In this document: positions 55,710-64,000 of the stretch, one piece after another | How the letters are laid out: every line of letters begins with the position of its first letter | How positions within the stretch are numbered: the first letter of the stretch is position 1 | Assembly: GCF_001598275.1 (NCBI RefSeq) | Contig: NZ_BCYQ01000003.1 | Span: 1 to 64,000, forward strand | Direction of reading: 5' to 3' | DNA from: Moraxella oblonga NBRC 102422 | Lineage (GTDB): Bacteria > Pseudomonadota > Gammaproteobacteria > Pseudomonadales > Moraxellaceae | DNA length: 64,000 nucleotides | The notes under the pieces: generated by a model | The model's database searches: none | What the model was told of the DNA's origin: nothing | The model's input: only the letters and a program-made list of their open reading frames with translations | Made by a program: the position numbers and the translations under genes

Positions 55710-56546
55710 ATGGCAAATGTATTTATCAATCCTTTTACCGATTTTGGTTTTAAGCATTTATTTGGAACAGAACCAAATAAAGAATTGCTAAGACATTTTT
55801 TAAATGAATTACTCTATCAAGAGCAAGGTAAAATTATTGATATTCAATATTTAAATAATGAAAATCTTGGCAATACTCTGCCAGATAGAAAGGCAATTTT
55901 TGATTTGTATTGTACCAATGAGCGAGGCGAAAAATTTATTGTAGAATTACAAAAAACCAAACAAAAGTTTTTTAAAGACCGTAGTATTTATTATGCTACT
56001 TTTCCCATTCGTGAGCAAGCCCAAAAGGGCGATGCTTGGGATTTTGAATTGACCCATATTTATACCATTGCCATTTTGGATTTTGTCTTTGATGATGATA
56101 AACAAAATAATCAATATCGTTATGATGTCAAATTAACAGAATTACACACAGGTGAGGTATTTTATGATAAATTGACTTTTGTGTATTTATCAATGCCAAA
56201 ATTTAAAAAGACATTGAGTGAATTAAATAATAATTTTGAGAAATGGTTGTATGCTTTTAAGCATTTATCAGAATTTGATAGTGTTCCAAATGAATTAACA
56301 GAAAGCATTTTTTTGCAATTTTTTGAACGAGCCAAAATCGCCAATTTTAGTCCTGATGAATACAAAAGCTATGAAAACAGCTTAAAATATTACCGTGATT
56401 TAAAAAACTCTTTGGATACAGCTAGGGAGGAGGGTATTGCTTTGGGTATTATAGAAACCGCCAAAAACTTAAAGTCTTTGGGTGTAGAGATTAAAACCAT
56501 TCAACAAGCCACAGGATTAAGCGATGATGATATTAAAAAATTGTAA
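55710..56546 (+). CDS. Rpn-family recombination-promoting nuclease
   Basis: 278 residues of the PD-(D/E)XK nuclease/transposase-like family (Rpn). The N-terminus FINPFTDFGFKHLFG is the family hallmark. The nuclease core reads FDLYCTNERGEKFIVELQK (catalytic Asp, then E-x-Q). The C-terminal tail EEGIALGIIETAKNLKSLGVE...TGLSDDDIKKL is the usual Rpn repeat/helix. Rpn proteins promote RecA-independent recombination. GAGGAGAAAATA precedes ATG 55710, 14 bp after radA, so the two genes are likely co-transcribed. Confidence 0.9.
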   Translation: MANVFINPFTDFGFKHLFGTEPNKELLRHFLNELLYQEQGKIIDIQYLNNENLGNTLPDRKAIFDLYCTNERGEKFIVELQKTKQKFFKDRSIYYATFPIREQAQKGDAWDFELTHIYTIAILDFVFDDDKQNNQYRYDVKLTELHTGEVFYDKLTFVYLSMPKFKKTLSELNNNFEKWLYAFKHLSEFDSVPNELTESIFLQFFERAKIANFSPDEYKSYENSLKYYRDLKNSLDTAREEGIALGIIETAKNLKSLGVEIKTIQQATGLSDDDIKKL

Positions 56547-56554
56547 CTAATGTT

Positions 56555-57430
56555 TTAATCTGTGCAATATCTTACCCATTCTTGCGTTTCAAAATTAAAC
56601 CGATGACGGCAATAAGGGTTTTTAAATTCTTGCCAATAAAAATAAGGCCATTGATTGTCTGTATTTTGGTTATTAAAATGGTATTTAATATAATCACGGT
56701 CAATCATAATAGTTTCACTATTAGGGTATTGACCTGTTTTGTTTTTGTATTCTATGACTTGATTTAAAATTGTTTTGGTATTATGTTTGGTTAAATGATT
56801 TTGGTAATAAGCATTTGCTTCAAAAAAAATTAAAGAAATGATGCTAAGTATCAGATTGATAATTTGTGATTTTTTAAAAGAATTTTCTAATAATAATCGC
56901 ATTACCCAAACAGCCATCGCCCCGATGAGAAAAAATGAGATGACCATACCAATTAAACCATCTACATAAAATTCTATCATAATTGGGATAAAAATCAAAG
57001 GTGTTAGGGATTTTTTATTATTATTGGCGTATTTTGTGAGCGATAAAAAGAAAATACCAAAGAAGAGAAAACCAATAATCACCAATAAATTTTGTAATAA
57101 ATTCTCTTGTGGAAATACAATCAAACCAAAATCAAATTTTAAAAAATTATCATCAAGATAACCCAAAATAGATAAGGTACAAAACCAGACAAGAAATTGA
57201 AAAAATACTAACAATTTGTAATTGTTTTTGCTGTTCTTTAAAGTGAATAAAAACCCAATCATTGGTAAAAATAAAAACAAAAATAGATAAATCAGACCTG
57301 TAATACCGTTGGCTAAAATTTTGCTAAAAAATAATAAAACCGCCAAAAAACTATGAACAATCGTAAATTGCCATAATGATAAATTCTTTATGGTAAGGGA
57401 TATTGGATTGGTATTTTTATGGTTTATCAT
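56555..57430 (-). CDS. Multi-pass membrane protein of unknown function
   Basis: 291 residues leftward from ATG 57430. About six hydrophobic helices occupy residues 20-205. The soluble C-terminal 85 residues carry VIEYKNKTGQYPNSETIM...NPYCRHRFNFETQEWVRYC, a YKxxxGxYP segment reminiscent of pilin-like or secretin-periplasmic domains, with paired cysteines. No family recognised. Base composition is AT-rich like the surrounding accessory DNA. It stands alone between Rpn and the tRNA-Leu. Confidence 0.7.
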   Translation of the reverse strand: MINHKNTNPISLTIKNLSLWQFTIVHSFLAVLLFFSKILANGITGLIYLFLFLFLPMIGFLFTLKNSKNNYKLLVFFQFLVWFCTLSILGYLDDNFLKFDFGLIVFPQENLLQNLLVIIGFLFFGIFFLSLTKYANNNKKSLTPLIFIPIMIEFYVDGLIGMVISFFLIGAMAVWVMRLLLENSFKKSQIINLILSIISLIFFEANAYYQNHLTKHNTKTILNQVIEYKNKTGQYPNSETIMIDRDYIKYHFNNQNTDNQWPYFYWQEFKNPYCRHRFNFETQEWVRYCTD

Positions 57431-57740
57431 AGGAATTTAAAGTTGTTTTGGTTTTGTGGTTATTGTCATTTGGATATGGCTAAAAAAGTATTGATTTGGG
57501 CATTATACGAACGGTTATGCGTATAAAATCATTTAATTTTTTATATTATAACTTTTGGTGAATAATAATGCAACTTTTATCAAATCAAACCATTCTAACG
57601 ATTACCATTGCCCTTTGTTTGTAGTTTGGTTTGAATGCTAGCATTCTATTGATAAATAAGTCCCAAAACCTATTTAAATCCATGAATAGCTACGACTTAT
57701 TTAAACATATTTATTTTAAAATGCCATCAGCAAAAGCAAT

Positions 57741-57831
57741 TTGCCAACCCGTCCGCCATTTTTCTAAGTCGATACGAAAAGCCGATTGCAGGCTCGGTGG
57801 TGATGGTCAGCCGTGAGGGAACTCGTCCGCT
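57741..57831 (+). pseudogene. radA: 91-bp fragment duplicated from radA
   Basis: Matches radA bases 55142-55232 at 89 of 91 positions, in the same orientation, from TTGCCAA to CGTCCGCT. It is a non-coding piece of the coding region. Confidence 0.95.
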
Positions 57832-57916
57832 TTGCAACGAGTATTTAAAATTTATGATTAAAATCAAATAGTTATAAAATTTTTAATGAATTTTAAAAAA
57901 TTTTAGTAAAAACTGC

Positions 57917-57944
57917 TTGACCTACGGCAAAAATAGCGTATAAT
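57917..57944 (+). promoter_or_regulatory. Promoter of tRNA-Leu
   Basis: -35 TTGACC (57917-57922), -10 TATAAT (57939-57944), 16-bp spacer, 36 bp before the tRNA. Confidence 0.85.
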
Positions 57945-57980
57945 ACGCACCCATAGCAAGCAGTTCTGTTAACCACTTAT

Positions 57981-58066
57981 GCCAGTGTGGTGAAATTGGT
58001 AGACACGACGGATTCAAAATCCGTTGCCTAATAAGCGTGTCGGTTCGAGTCCGACCACTGGTACCA
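57981..58066 (+). tRNA. tRNA-Leu (anticodon CAA)
   Basis: 86 nt with a long variable arm (TGCCTAATAAGCG). Acceptor GCCAGTG pairs with CACTGGT, CCA is encoded. The anticodon loop TTCAAAA gives CAA. GTTCGAGTC is the T loop. Confidence 0.96.
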
Positions 58067-58071
58067 TTATG

Positions 58072-58097
58072 AAAACCCTTGATTTTTCAAGGGTTTT
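58072..58097 (+). terminator. Terminator after tRNA-Leu
   Basis: An 11-bp stem AAAACCCTTGA/TCAAGGGTTTT with a 4-T loop and T-run, 6 bp past the tRNA. Confidence 0.93.
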
Positions 58098-58135
58098 TGT
58101 TTTTTTGCCCTACTAAATTTATCTTGGGAACTTTT

Positions 58136-59362
58136 ATGTCAGATGTCAAAAATCATATCGTCATCATCGGTGGTGGTCATGTGGGACTTTCTTTTGCATT
58201 ATTGCTTGCTCATCGGGGCATTAAAAGCACACTTCTTGAAAAAGTTGCCTACCCCACCATTTCTCCAAGCGAAGATACTCAACGACAGTATTATCTAGAC
58301 TGTCGCAACACCGCCCTATCTAGACGTACGGTACAGATTTATACCCAAATTGGATTGTGGGATAAACTATCTAGTCACGCCTGCCGTATTGATAAAGTGC
58401 TGATTAGTGAGCTTGGTGGATTTGGGCAAGCTACATTAGATAAACACGCTGAAAAAGTAGAGAGCTTTGGTGTGGTGATGGAAAATGCATGGTTTGGGCG
58501 TGTGCTTCTGCAAGCCGTTAAAGCCAATTCTTTAATTACGTTGATTGATAAAACGAATGTTACCGATATTCATCAAAACGAAGCAGGCGTAACGGTGTCA
58601 GCTTTGACGGATAGCAACTCCACTCCATTGACATTATCAGCTTCCCTTGTGGTGGCGTGTGATGGTCAGCATTCGCCCAGTCGCCAACTGCTTGGGGTGG
58701 GTGTAGATACACATGATTATCGCCAAGTAGGTATTGTTGGTGTGGTGGAAACAGATAAAGCTCACAACCATGTAGCGATTGAACGTTTTAGTACGGCGGG
58801 ACCTTTGGCGGTATTACCATTGACCGATAATGGCGATATACATCGCCGTTCGGTGGTATTTATTTGTCCAAAAGGAGAGGAGCAACGTTATTTAGATGAT
58901 GATGAATATTTTTTAGCCACGCTCCAAAATGTATTTGGTAATCAAGCAGGTACATTTATTAAAGCAGGCAAACGAGGAGCGTATCCGCTGACTAAGGTCT
59001 TGGCTCATAGACAAGTTGTAGGAAGGTGTGTATTAATGGGTAATGCTGTTCACACGCTACACCCTGTGGCAGGTCAAGGCTTTAATCTATGTCTTAGAGA
59101 TGCTCATGCTTTGGCAAATCTTTTGGGAGAAAATCTCGCTCATGGGATTGATTTTGGTAATACATCAAGATTGCAACAATACGCCAAATCTCGCCAAAAA
59201 GACCAACATCGAGTCATCAAATTTTGTGATACGGTTGTTGGTAGTTTTACCAGTACTAGCTCTATTATGAAACTGGCTCGCAATGTCGGTTTGGTTGCGT
59301 TTGATAAGGTGCCATTTATCAAACCCATGGTGGCAACTTATGCAATGGGTTTAAAATCGTAA
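58136..59362 (+). CDS. UbiH/VisC-family FAD-dependent hydroxylase
   Basis: 408 residues. FAD-binding GGGHVGLSFALLLAHRG near residue 12, the ACDGQHSPSRQLL-type second motif and the GD-like GNAVHTLHPVAGQGFNLCLRD near residue 300 fit the aromatic hydroxylases of ubiquinone synthesis (UbiH/F/I). Which ring position it modifies cannot be told. ATG 58136 is the family start. It stands alone after tRNA-Leu and is followed by trmJ at 76 bp. Confidence 0.9.
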   Translation: MSDVKNHIVIIGGGHVGLSFALLLAHRGIKSTLLEKVAYPTISPSEDTQRQYYLDCRNTALSRRTVQIYTQIGLWDKLSSHACRIDKVLISELGGFGQATLDKHAEKVESFGVVMENAWFGRVLLQAVKANSLITLIDKTNVTDIHQNEAGVTVSALTDSNSTPLTLSASLVVACDGQHSPSRQLLGVGVDTHDYRQVGIVGVVETDKAHNHVAIERFSTAGPLAVLPLTDNGDIHRRSVVFICPKGEEQRYLDDDEYFLATLQNVFGNQAGTFIKAGKRGAYPLTKVLAHRQVVGRCVLMGNAVHTLHPVAGQGFNLCLRDAHALANLLGENLAHGIDFGNTSRLQQYAKSRQKDQHRVIKFCDTVVGSFTSTSSIMKLARNVGLVAFDKVPFIKPMVATYAMGLKS

Positions 59363-59438
59363 ATTTTTGGGTTTTCCCCCTCCCCTGTTTTTGTTTCTGT
59401 TGTTTTTAAAATTTTAGAGTTTAGAGTTTATATAGATT

Positions 59439-60263
59439 ATGTTAAATAAATTATGCCAAATCCACACCATACTAGTAAACACCACACTACCTGCCAACAT
59501 TGGCTCAACCGCTCGGGCATTGCACACCATGGGCTTATCACATTTAACGGTGGTCAATCCACGCCTGCCCATTGATGACACCAGTTATGCCAACAGTGCA
59601 GGTGGTGCGTGTGTGCTAGATCATGCCAAAATTGTAGATACGCTAGATGACGCACTCTCCCCCCACTCACTAATACTTATGGCATCGGCACGTTGTCGCC
59701 ATATGCCACGCCCCATACTCACACCCAGTCAGTCTGCGGTGGTGATTGATGATTTTTTAAATAAAAACCCCACATCTAGTGTGGCTTTGGTTTTTGGGCG
59801 TGAAGACAGAGGGCTTACCAATGATGAGCTTGCCCTCGCCCACTATCATATCCAAATCCCTGCTAACCCAACCTATCCTGTACTTAATGTCGCAAGTAGT
59901 GTGCAAGTTATCGCAAGTTTTATCTACGCCCATTTTCATACCCCCGCCAATGATGAACATGGCTATAACAAACATAAACCCAAATATACTCTTGACATCA
60001 CACACCGCACAGATTGGGACGAGCCGGCCATCTCTTTTGATGACAACACCAAATTACAAAAAGCAGTTTTGGACTTATTTGTACAATTAAATCTTGCCAA
60101 TGACGATAATTTAGCCAACCTACCCAACCGCTTGACAAGATTGGCAAACCGAGTACAATTAGATAAAAAAGAATTTGCGTTATTGATGTCACTCATTCAT
60201 CGGATTAAGCAACACATACCTTCATCAAATCCCATTGAAAAGGCAAAATCCACCCCCAATTAA
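59439..60263 (+). CDS. trmJ: tRNA (cytidine/uridine-2'-O-)-methyltransferase TrmJ
   Basis: 274 residues of the SPOUT family, which forms a trefoil knot and methylates position 32 of tRNAs. Visible: [25 protein letters not shown], the NxxGG block ([12 protein letters not shown]), [14 protein letters not shown] and the knot [18 protein letters not shown]. The C-terminal helical part is charged. ATG 59439 is the first codon and coincides with an AT-rich sequence also found near argJ. cysE follows; its start lies 43 bp beyond the trmJ stop. Confidence 0.9.
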   Translation: MLNKLCQIHTILVNTTLPANIGSTARALHTMGLSHLTVVNPRLPIDDTSYANSAGGACVLDHAKIVDTLDDALSPHSLILMASARCRHMPRPILTPSQSAVVIDDFLNKNPTSSVALVFGREDRGLTNDELALAHYHIQIPANPTYPVLNVASSVQVIASFIYAHFHTPANDEHGYNKHKPKYTLDITHRTDWDEPAISFDDNTKLQKAVLDLFVQLNLANDDNLANLPNRLTRLANRVQLDKKEFALLMSLIHRIKQHIPSSNPIEKAKSTPN

Positions 60264-60306
60264 CCAAGCACTCAAAAATCCCAACCAAACATCAAAAGGA
60301 AACATC

Positions 60307-61095
60307 ATGAACCCCCTAAAAACCTTACTTACCCTAAAAAACGACATCATGGACGACATTGATAACATTTTACAAAAAGACCCTGCTGCCAAAAATCGTC
60401 TTGAAATTGTGCTTGCCTATCCAGGTTTGCACGCTCGTACCTTACATCGCCTATCTCACACACTTTGGCAAAAAGATTATAAAGTAACTGCCCGTACGCT
60501 ATCACACATCACACGTGTGGCAACAGGCATTGAAATTCACCCTGCCACCAAAATTGGCAAACGATTATTCATAGATCATGGCATGGGTGTGGTGATTGGT
60601 GAAACAGCTGAAATTGGTGATGATGTTACTTTGTATCACGGTGTTACCTTGGGAGGCGTATCTTGGGAAAAAGGAGCAAAACGCCACCCCACGCTTGGCA
60701 ACAATGTCGTGGTGGGTGCTGGAGCAAAGATTTTGGGCGGATTTACTGTGGGTGATAATGCCAAAATCGGCTCAAATGCCGTCGTTGTCAAGCCCGTACC
60801 AAACAACGCCACAATGGTAGGGGCTGCCGCTCGTATGATTGATAAAGAAAAAGAAAACCACCAAAAAAGCAATACCAACCTTAATAATCAAGCTTTGTTT
60901 AATGCTTATGGTTTAAAACCAGACAGTAATGACCCTGTTGCCAGTAGCATTAGCACGCTGTTGATACATATCCAAAAACAAGACAAACAAATAGAAAATC
61001 TTGCCAATACTCTGTGCCATCTTGACCCCAATTTTTGCAAAGAAGAAATACACCCCATTTGCAAAGATGATTTGGAAGTTTTAGAAAATGAATAA
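60307..61095 (+). CDS. cysE: Serine O-acetyltransferase
   Basis: 262 residues of the EpsC-type SAT, the first step of cysteine synthesis. The left-handed beta-helix is visible as repeated hexapeptides, with [33 protein letters not shown] and [26 protein letters not shown] near the active site (His). The C-terminal region is long and charged. ATG 60307 preceded by AAAAGGAAAC is favoured; an upstream in-frame ATG lies inside trmJ. No other cys genes nearby. Confidence 0.95.
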   Translation: MNPLKTLLTLKNDIMDDIDNILQKDPAAKNRLEIVLAYPGLHARTLHRLSHTLWQKDYKVTARTLSHITRVATGIEIHPATKIGKRLFIDHGMGVVIGETAEIGDDVTLYHGVTLGGVSWEKGAKRHPTLGNNVVVGAGAKILGGFTVGDNAKIGSNAVVVKPVPNNATMVGAAARMIDKEKENHQKSNTNLNNQALFNAYGLKPDSNDPVASSISTLLIHIQKQDKQIENLANTLCHLDPNFCKEEIHPICKDDLEVLENE

Positions 61096-61155
61096 TTGAA
61101 AAAAATTTAGAATTGTTATTTTTAAATTGACATTATTTAATTGGGATAATATCTA

Positions 61156-61785
61156 ATGAAAACTATTCTTTTAAACACCACTCCAATGCCTGTTAATAAT
61201 ATTTATTGTATTGGCAGAAGTTATGCTGAACATATTAGTGAATTAAATAATGTGCCTAGTGATAATCCTGTGGTATTTTTAAAACCAACCACCAGTTTAA
61301 CCACTGCCAATCAATTAACCTTACCTAAGTTTTCCAATGACATTCATCACGAAGTAGAATTGGTTTTATATATTGGCACAGATATTGATGATCATAAAAT
61401 ACCCACTTTGGACGATATTGCAGGCTATGCGGTAGGGCTTGATTTGACAGCACGAGACATTCAAAGTCAGTTAAAAGCAAAAGGACACCCTTGGACACTT
61501 GCCAAAGGCTTTAAAAATGCGGCGTGGGTATCGCCCTTTGTGGCAGGCGTGCCAAGCGTTCATCATTTGTCTTTAGCGGTTAATGGGCAACTCCGTCAAA
61601 ATGACAGCACCGATAAACTGTTGTATAATTTTACTTATCAATTGCACTATTTGCACGCCCATTTTGGACTAAGAGCAGGGGATTTGATTTTTACAGGCAC
61701 ACCAAAAGGGGTTGGGCAATTAAAGACAGGCGATACATTAGTGGCAGGACTTGATGATAAACGCTTTGAATTAAGTGTGATTTGA
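61156..61785 (+). CDS. Fumarylacetoacetate hydrolase-family protein
   Basis: 209 residues, single FAH domain without the N-terminal barrel of the eukaryotic enzyme. Motifs: IYCIGRSYAEHISEL, PVVFLKPTTSL, metal-binding HHEVELVLYIG (Glu/Glu) and DLTARDIQSQLKAKGHPWTLAKGF, FTGTPKGVGQL. Members hydrolyse acylpyruvates or decarboxylate oxaloacetate. Substrate unknown. Short gap from cysE. Confidence 0.9.
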   Translation: MKTILLNTTPMPVNNIYCIGRSYAEHISELNNVPSDNPVVFLKPTTSLTTANQLTLPKFSNDIHHEVELVLYIGTDIDDHKIPTLDDIAGYAVGLDLTARDIQSQLKAKGHPWTLAKGFKNAAWVSPFVAGVPSVHHLSLAVNGQLRQNDSTDKLLYNFTYQLHYLHAHFGLRAGDLIFTGTPKGVGQLKTGDTLVAGLDDKRFELSVI

Positions 61786-61800
61786 TATTAGATATTTAAG

Positions 61801-62277
61801 ATGAAACTACCAAAGAAAAAAGGTTGGTTAAAGTTTTTTGCTTTGATTGTTGCACTTACTGCAATCAGCATTATTATGAGTTTGGATTTGATTTTTGCAT
61901 TGCCTTTAATGGTGCTTACTCTTATTTTGTATTATTTTGATAAAAGCACACCACAGCGCCAAAGTAAAATAAAAATCATCTCTTATTTAATACTCTTATT
62001 TTTTGTTATTTTTGGTAAATCTTTGGTTGGTTCTATTTTTAAAGATAATACCGAGCAAGTTTGTGGGATATTGATTAAAAATGACTTTGAGTTTTTTAAT
62101 AGATTTATTTTAAATAAGCCCAATATCCTTATTCAAAAATATAATCAAATCCTAGAATTTCGTTTCATTACGAACATTCCCTTAAATTCTAAGGTGTGTG
62201 TTAATTATGTTGAATCAGATGATAGCATTTGGTTTTATAATGATTATGTATTGGATATTCAAGAAATTAAAAATTAG
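61801..62277 (+). CDS. Small membrane protein
   Basis: 158 residues. Three hydrophobic helices (about 12-30, 32-49, 60-76) then a soluble C-terminal domain (VCGILIKNDFEFFNRFILNKPNILIQ, LEFRFITNIPLNSKVCVNYVESDD) with three cysteines. Not recognised. It lies 15 bp after the FAH gene, so it may share its transcript. AT-rich codon use. Confidence 0.7.
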   Translation: MKLPKKKGWLKFFALIVALTAISIIMSLDLIFALPLMVLTLILYYFDKSTPQRQSKIKIISYLILLFFVIFGKSLVGSIFKDNTEQVCGILIKNDFEFFNRFILNKPNILIQKYNQILEFRFITNIPLNSKVCVNYVESDDSIWFYNDYVLDIQEIKN

Positions 62278-62389
62278 CAAAAATAATTATTTTCAATATT
62301 ATTACAAATGATTTGTGTGATTATAATTAGGGTATATTATAAATTTATTAAAAATTTTCTTAATGTTTTTTTTAAGATAAGGATACAAT

Positions 62390-62731
62390 ATGATTTCCAT
62401 TAAAGAATTTATTAAAAATGAAGTTATTCCGTTATTGATACTTGATGTGATTGTTTTATTTTTTGCGTTACTTGAACCAATATCTTTTGGATTAAGTATT
62501 CGTTCTGAACTCCCATTTTTTGAAAAAATTTCTGATATATTTTTATTTGTATCCATTATTTCCATTCCTTATTTTTTAATTTGGTCTGTTATTTACTTTT
62601 TGATTTATCTTTTGTATAATAAGACCAACAAAAGAGAAAGACTATCTCCATTCGTTGCTTTTATTGTATTTATGCTTAAAGTTTTTATGGGATTTTTTAT
62701 TTTTGCATTTTTACAAGTCGGCAGAACTTAA
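62390..62731 (+). CDS. Small membrane protein with three or more helices
   Basis: 113 residues, almost entirely hydrophobic (about 12-33, 46-78, 86-108), beginning MISIKEFIKNEVIPLLIL. No recognised family. It lies 112 bp after the previous membrane gene; purD begins 17 bp past its stop. Supported by start context (AGGATACAATATG) and hydropathy; function unknown. Confidence 0.65.
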   Translation: MISIKEFIKNEVIPLLILDVIVLFFALLEPISFGLSIRSELPFFEKISDIFLFVSIISIPYFLIWSVIYFLIYLLYNKTNKRERLSPFVAFIVFMLKVFMGFFIFAFLQVGRT

Positions 62732-62748
62732 TTTTAATAGGAAACTCT

Positions 62749-64000
62749 ATGAACCTTTTAGTATTAGGCACTGGCGGACGAGAACACGCCCTAGCATACA
62801 AACTTGCCCAAGATGACAAAGTTAAAACCGTCTTTGTCGCCACAGGCAACGCAGGCACAAAAAGCGAGCCAAAACTACAAAATGTGGCTTTGGACATCAA
62901 AGACCATAAGGCTGTTGCCACCTTTTGCCAAAATAACGGCATTGAATTTGTGTTGGTGGGTGCAGAAGCTCCCCTAGTGGCTGGCATTGTGGACGATTTA
63001 CAAAAAGAGAACATCAAGGTTTGGGGGTGTAGCCAGTACTGCTCACAGCTTGAAGGTTCAAAAGCCTTTGCCAAAGATTTTATGGTCAAACACGCCATTC
63101 CCACCGCCTTTTATGAAGTGTTTAGCGAAGTTGCCCCTGCCAAAGACTTTGTCAAACAGCAGGGTACGCCCATTGTCATTAAGGCGGACGGCTTAGCAGC
63201 AGGTAAAGGCGTGATTGTGGCGATGAATGAAGCGGAAGCCTTTGGTGCTATTGATGATATGCTCTCTGGTAATAAATTTGGGCAGGCAGGCTCTCGTGTC
63301 GTCATTGAGGAGTTTTTGGCAGGGGAGGAGGCGTCCTTTATTTGTATGATTGATGGCAAAAACATTTTGCCGATGGCAACCAGTCAAGACCACAAACGCA
63401 TTTTTGAAGGCGATAAAGGCGATAACACAGGTGGAATGGGGGCGTACAGTCCTGCCCCTGTGGTAACGGACGAGGTTCATCAAAAGGTGATGAACCAGAT
63501 TATCCGCCCTGTGGTGCAGGCGATGGCGGACAATGGCACGCCTTATACAGGCTTTTTGTATGCTGGTTTGATGATTGATAAGGATAGCAACCCTAAGGTC
63601 ATTGAGTTTAATTGCCGATTTGGCGACCCTGAAACCCAGCCGATTATGATGCGTTTAAAATCATCTTTGGTGGATTTGATTATGCTTGGGCTTGATGGCA
63701 ATTTGCCAAGCGTGGCAGAGTGGGACGACCGCCCTGCTTTGGGCATTGTGCTGGCTGGCAGGGACTACCCACAAGGCTCTAATAAAGGCGATGTCATTAC
63801 AGGTCTTGGTGAGACTGATGATGTCAAGATTTTTCACGCAGGCACGGCGGTCAATGACAAGGGCGAAATCATTACGAGTGGCGGTCGTATTGTCTGTGTT
63901 ACCGCACTTGGGGAGAGTATCAAAGACGCTCAAACAAAGGCGCTGGCAGTGTGTGAGCAGGTGCAATTTGACGGCAAGCAATACCGCAGGGATATTGGCT
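62749..64000 (+). CDS. purD: Phosphoribosylamine-glycine ligase, 3' end outside window
   Basis: 417 codons visible, open at the right edge (usual length about 425-430). GAR synthetase of purine synthesis. N-terminal LLVLGTGGREHALAYKLAQ, the ATP-grasp segment TPIVIKADGLAAGKGVIVA, GEEASFICMIDG, SQDHKRIFEGDKGDNTGGMGAYSPAP and EFNCRFGDPETQPIMMRL are all present. TAGGAAACTCT precedes ATG 62749. Nothing suggests damage in the visible part. Confidence 0.97.
   Translation, partial: MNLLVLGTGGREHALAYKLAQDDKVKTVFVATGNAGTKSEPKLQNVALDIKDHKAVATFCQNNGIEFVLVGAEAPLVAGIVDDLQKENIKVWGCSQYCSQLEGSKAFAKDFMVKHAIPTAFYEVFSEVAPAKDFVKQQGTPIVIKADGLAAGKGVIVAMNEAEAFGAIDDMLSGNKFGQAGSRVVIEEFLAGEEASFICMIDGKNILPMATSQDHKRIFEGDKGDNTGGMGAYSPAPVVTDEVHQKVMNQIIRPVVQAMADNGTPYTGFLYAGLMIDKDSNPKVIEFNCRFGDPETQPIMMRLKSSLVDLIMLGLDGNLPSVAEWDDRPALGIVLAGRDYPQGSNKGDVITGLGETDDVKIFHAGTAVNDKGEIITSGGRIVCVTALGESIKDAQTKALAVCEQVQFDGKQYRRDIG

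Larger units (their letters stand above)
57431..57980. other. 550-bp gap with a truncated start and a radA fragment
   Basis: Contains a short reading frame (ATG at about 57568, 18 codons before TAG) after GGTGAATAATA, a 91-bp copy of radA (57741-57831), and the tRNA-Leu promoter. The DNA looks like junk left by rearrangement. No intact gene. Confidence 0.75.

Noticed and set aside
57631-57816. 61-codon reading frame across the radA fragment
   Set aside because: It has no ribosome-binding site or recognisable homology; half of it is a frame-shifted read of the radA copy.

Overview
The window looks like chromosome of a Moraxellaceae bacterium, most probably a Moraxella species. Reasons: moderately AT-rich DNA; close similarity of the housekeeping proteins to Acinetobacter/Psychrobacter/Moraxella families (RhlB-like helicase, ArgJ, extended FabG, TrmJ, split BfrA/BfrB); and GyrA with Thr80/Asp84 in the quinolone region. 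Species assignment is inference. Genes are densely packed on both strands with short gaps. Stem-loop terminators are common where genes converge.

Layout. 1-10.3 kb: dnaX (running off the left edge, with a pentapeptide tandem repeat), a glutathione S-transferase, a DUF6985-like protein, gyrA, zapE, two small envelope proteins, an RNA helicase overlapping hemW, and a YbeD-like protein. 10.3-24.9 kb: xthA, argJ, an alanine aminotransferase fused to an N-terminal XRE-type HTH, msrB, a divergent YnfM-like MFS/LysR pair, lpxH, ppiB, the YefM/YoeB toxin-antitoxin pair, glnS, rlpA, rodA and an exported M15-type peptidase.

24.9-28.2 kb is a scar and defence patch. It holds the last third of acnD without its start and with a 12-G run, an AT-rich OLD-family ATPase/TOPRIM nuclease gene broken by a 58-bp tandem duplication, and an IS1-like insA remnant. 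28.2-44.4 kb returns to core functions: purB, an L,D-transpeptidase, a SIMPL protein, glnA, a CsbD-like protein, sodA, an extended FabG with a MaoC hydratase and a serine hydrolase, and ilvE. Then come an iron-storage group (bfd, bfrA, bfrB), a MipA-like porin-type protein and a divergent Nramp-family transporter.

44.4-51.2 kb: purN and purM flank an inserted block made of a DMP19-like protein, a PIN-domain toxin-antitoxin pair and a mini-ORF. Then hda, a DUF2057 protein, an FMN glutamate-synthase-like protein and tRNA-Val/tRNA-Asp. 51.2-58 kb is accessory DNA downstream of the tRNAs: two overlapping AbiEii-like nucleotidyltransferases (the first with an extra N-terminal domain) with no visible AbiEi antitoxin, an unknown convergent gene, radA, an Rpn-family nuclease, an unknown membrane protein and a 91-bp stray copy of radA. 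58-64 kb: tRNA-Leu, a UbiH-type hydroxylase, trmJ, cysE, an FAH-family hydrolase, two small membrane proteins and purD running off the right edge.

Four purine genes (purB, purM, purN, purD) are scattered through the window rather than clustered. A dispersed intergenic repeat of about 80-130 bp occurs four times. The best candidates for something undescribed are the fused/tandem AbiEii-like pair after the tRNAs, the HTH-AlaA fusion, and the OLD gene that looks switchable by a tandem duplication.
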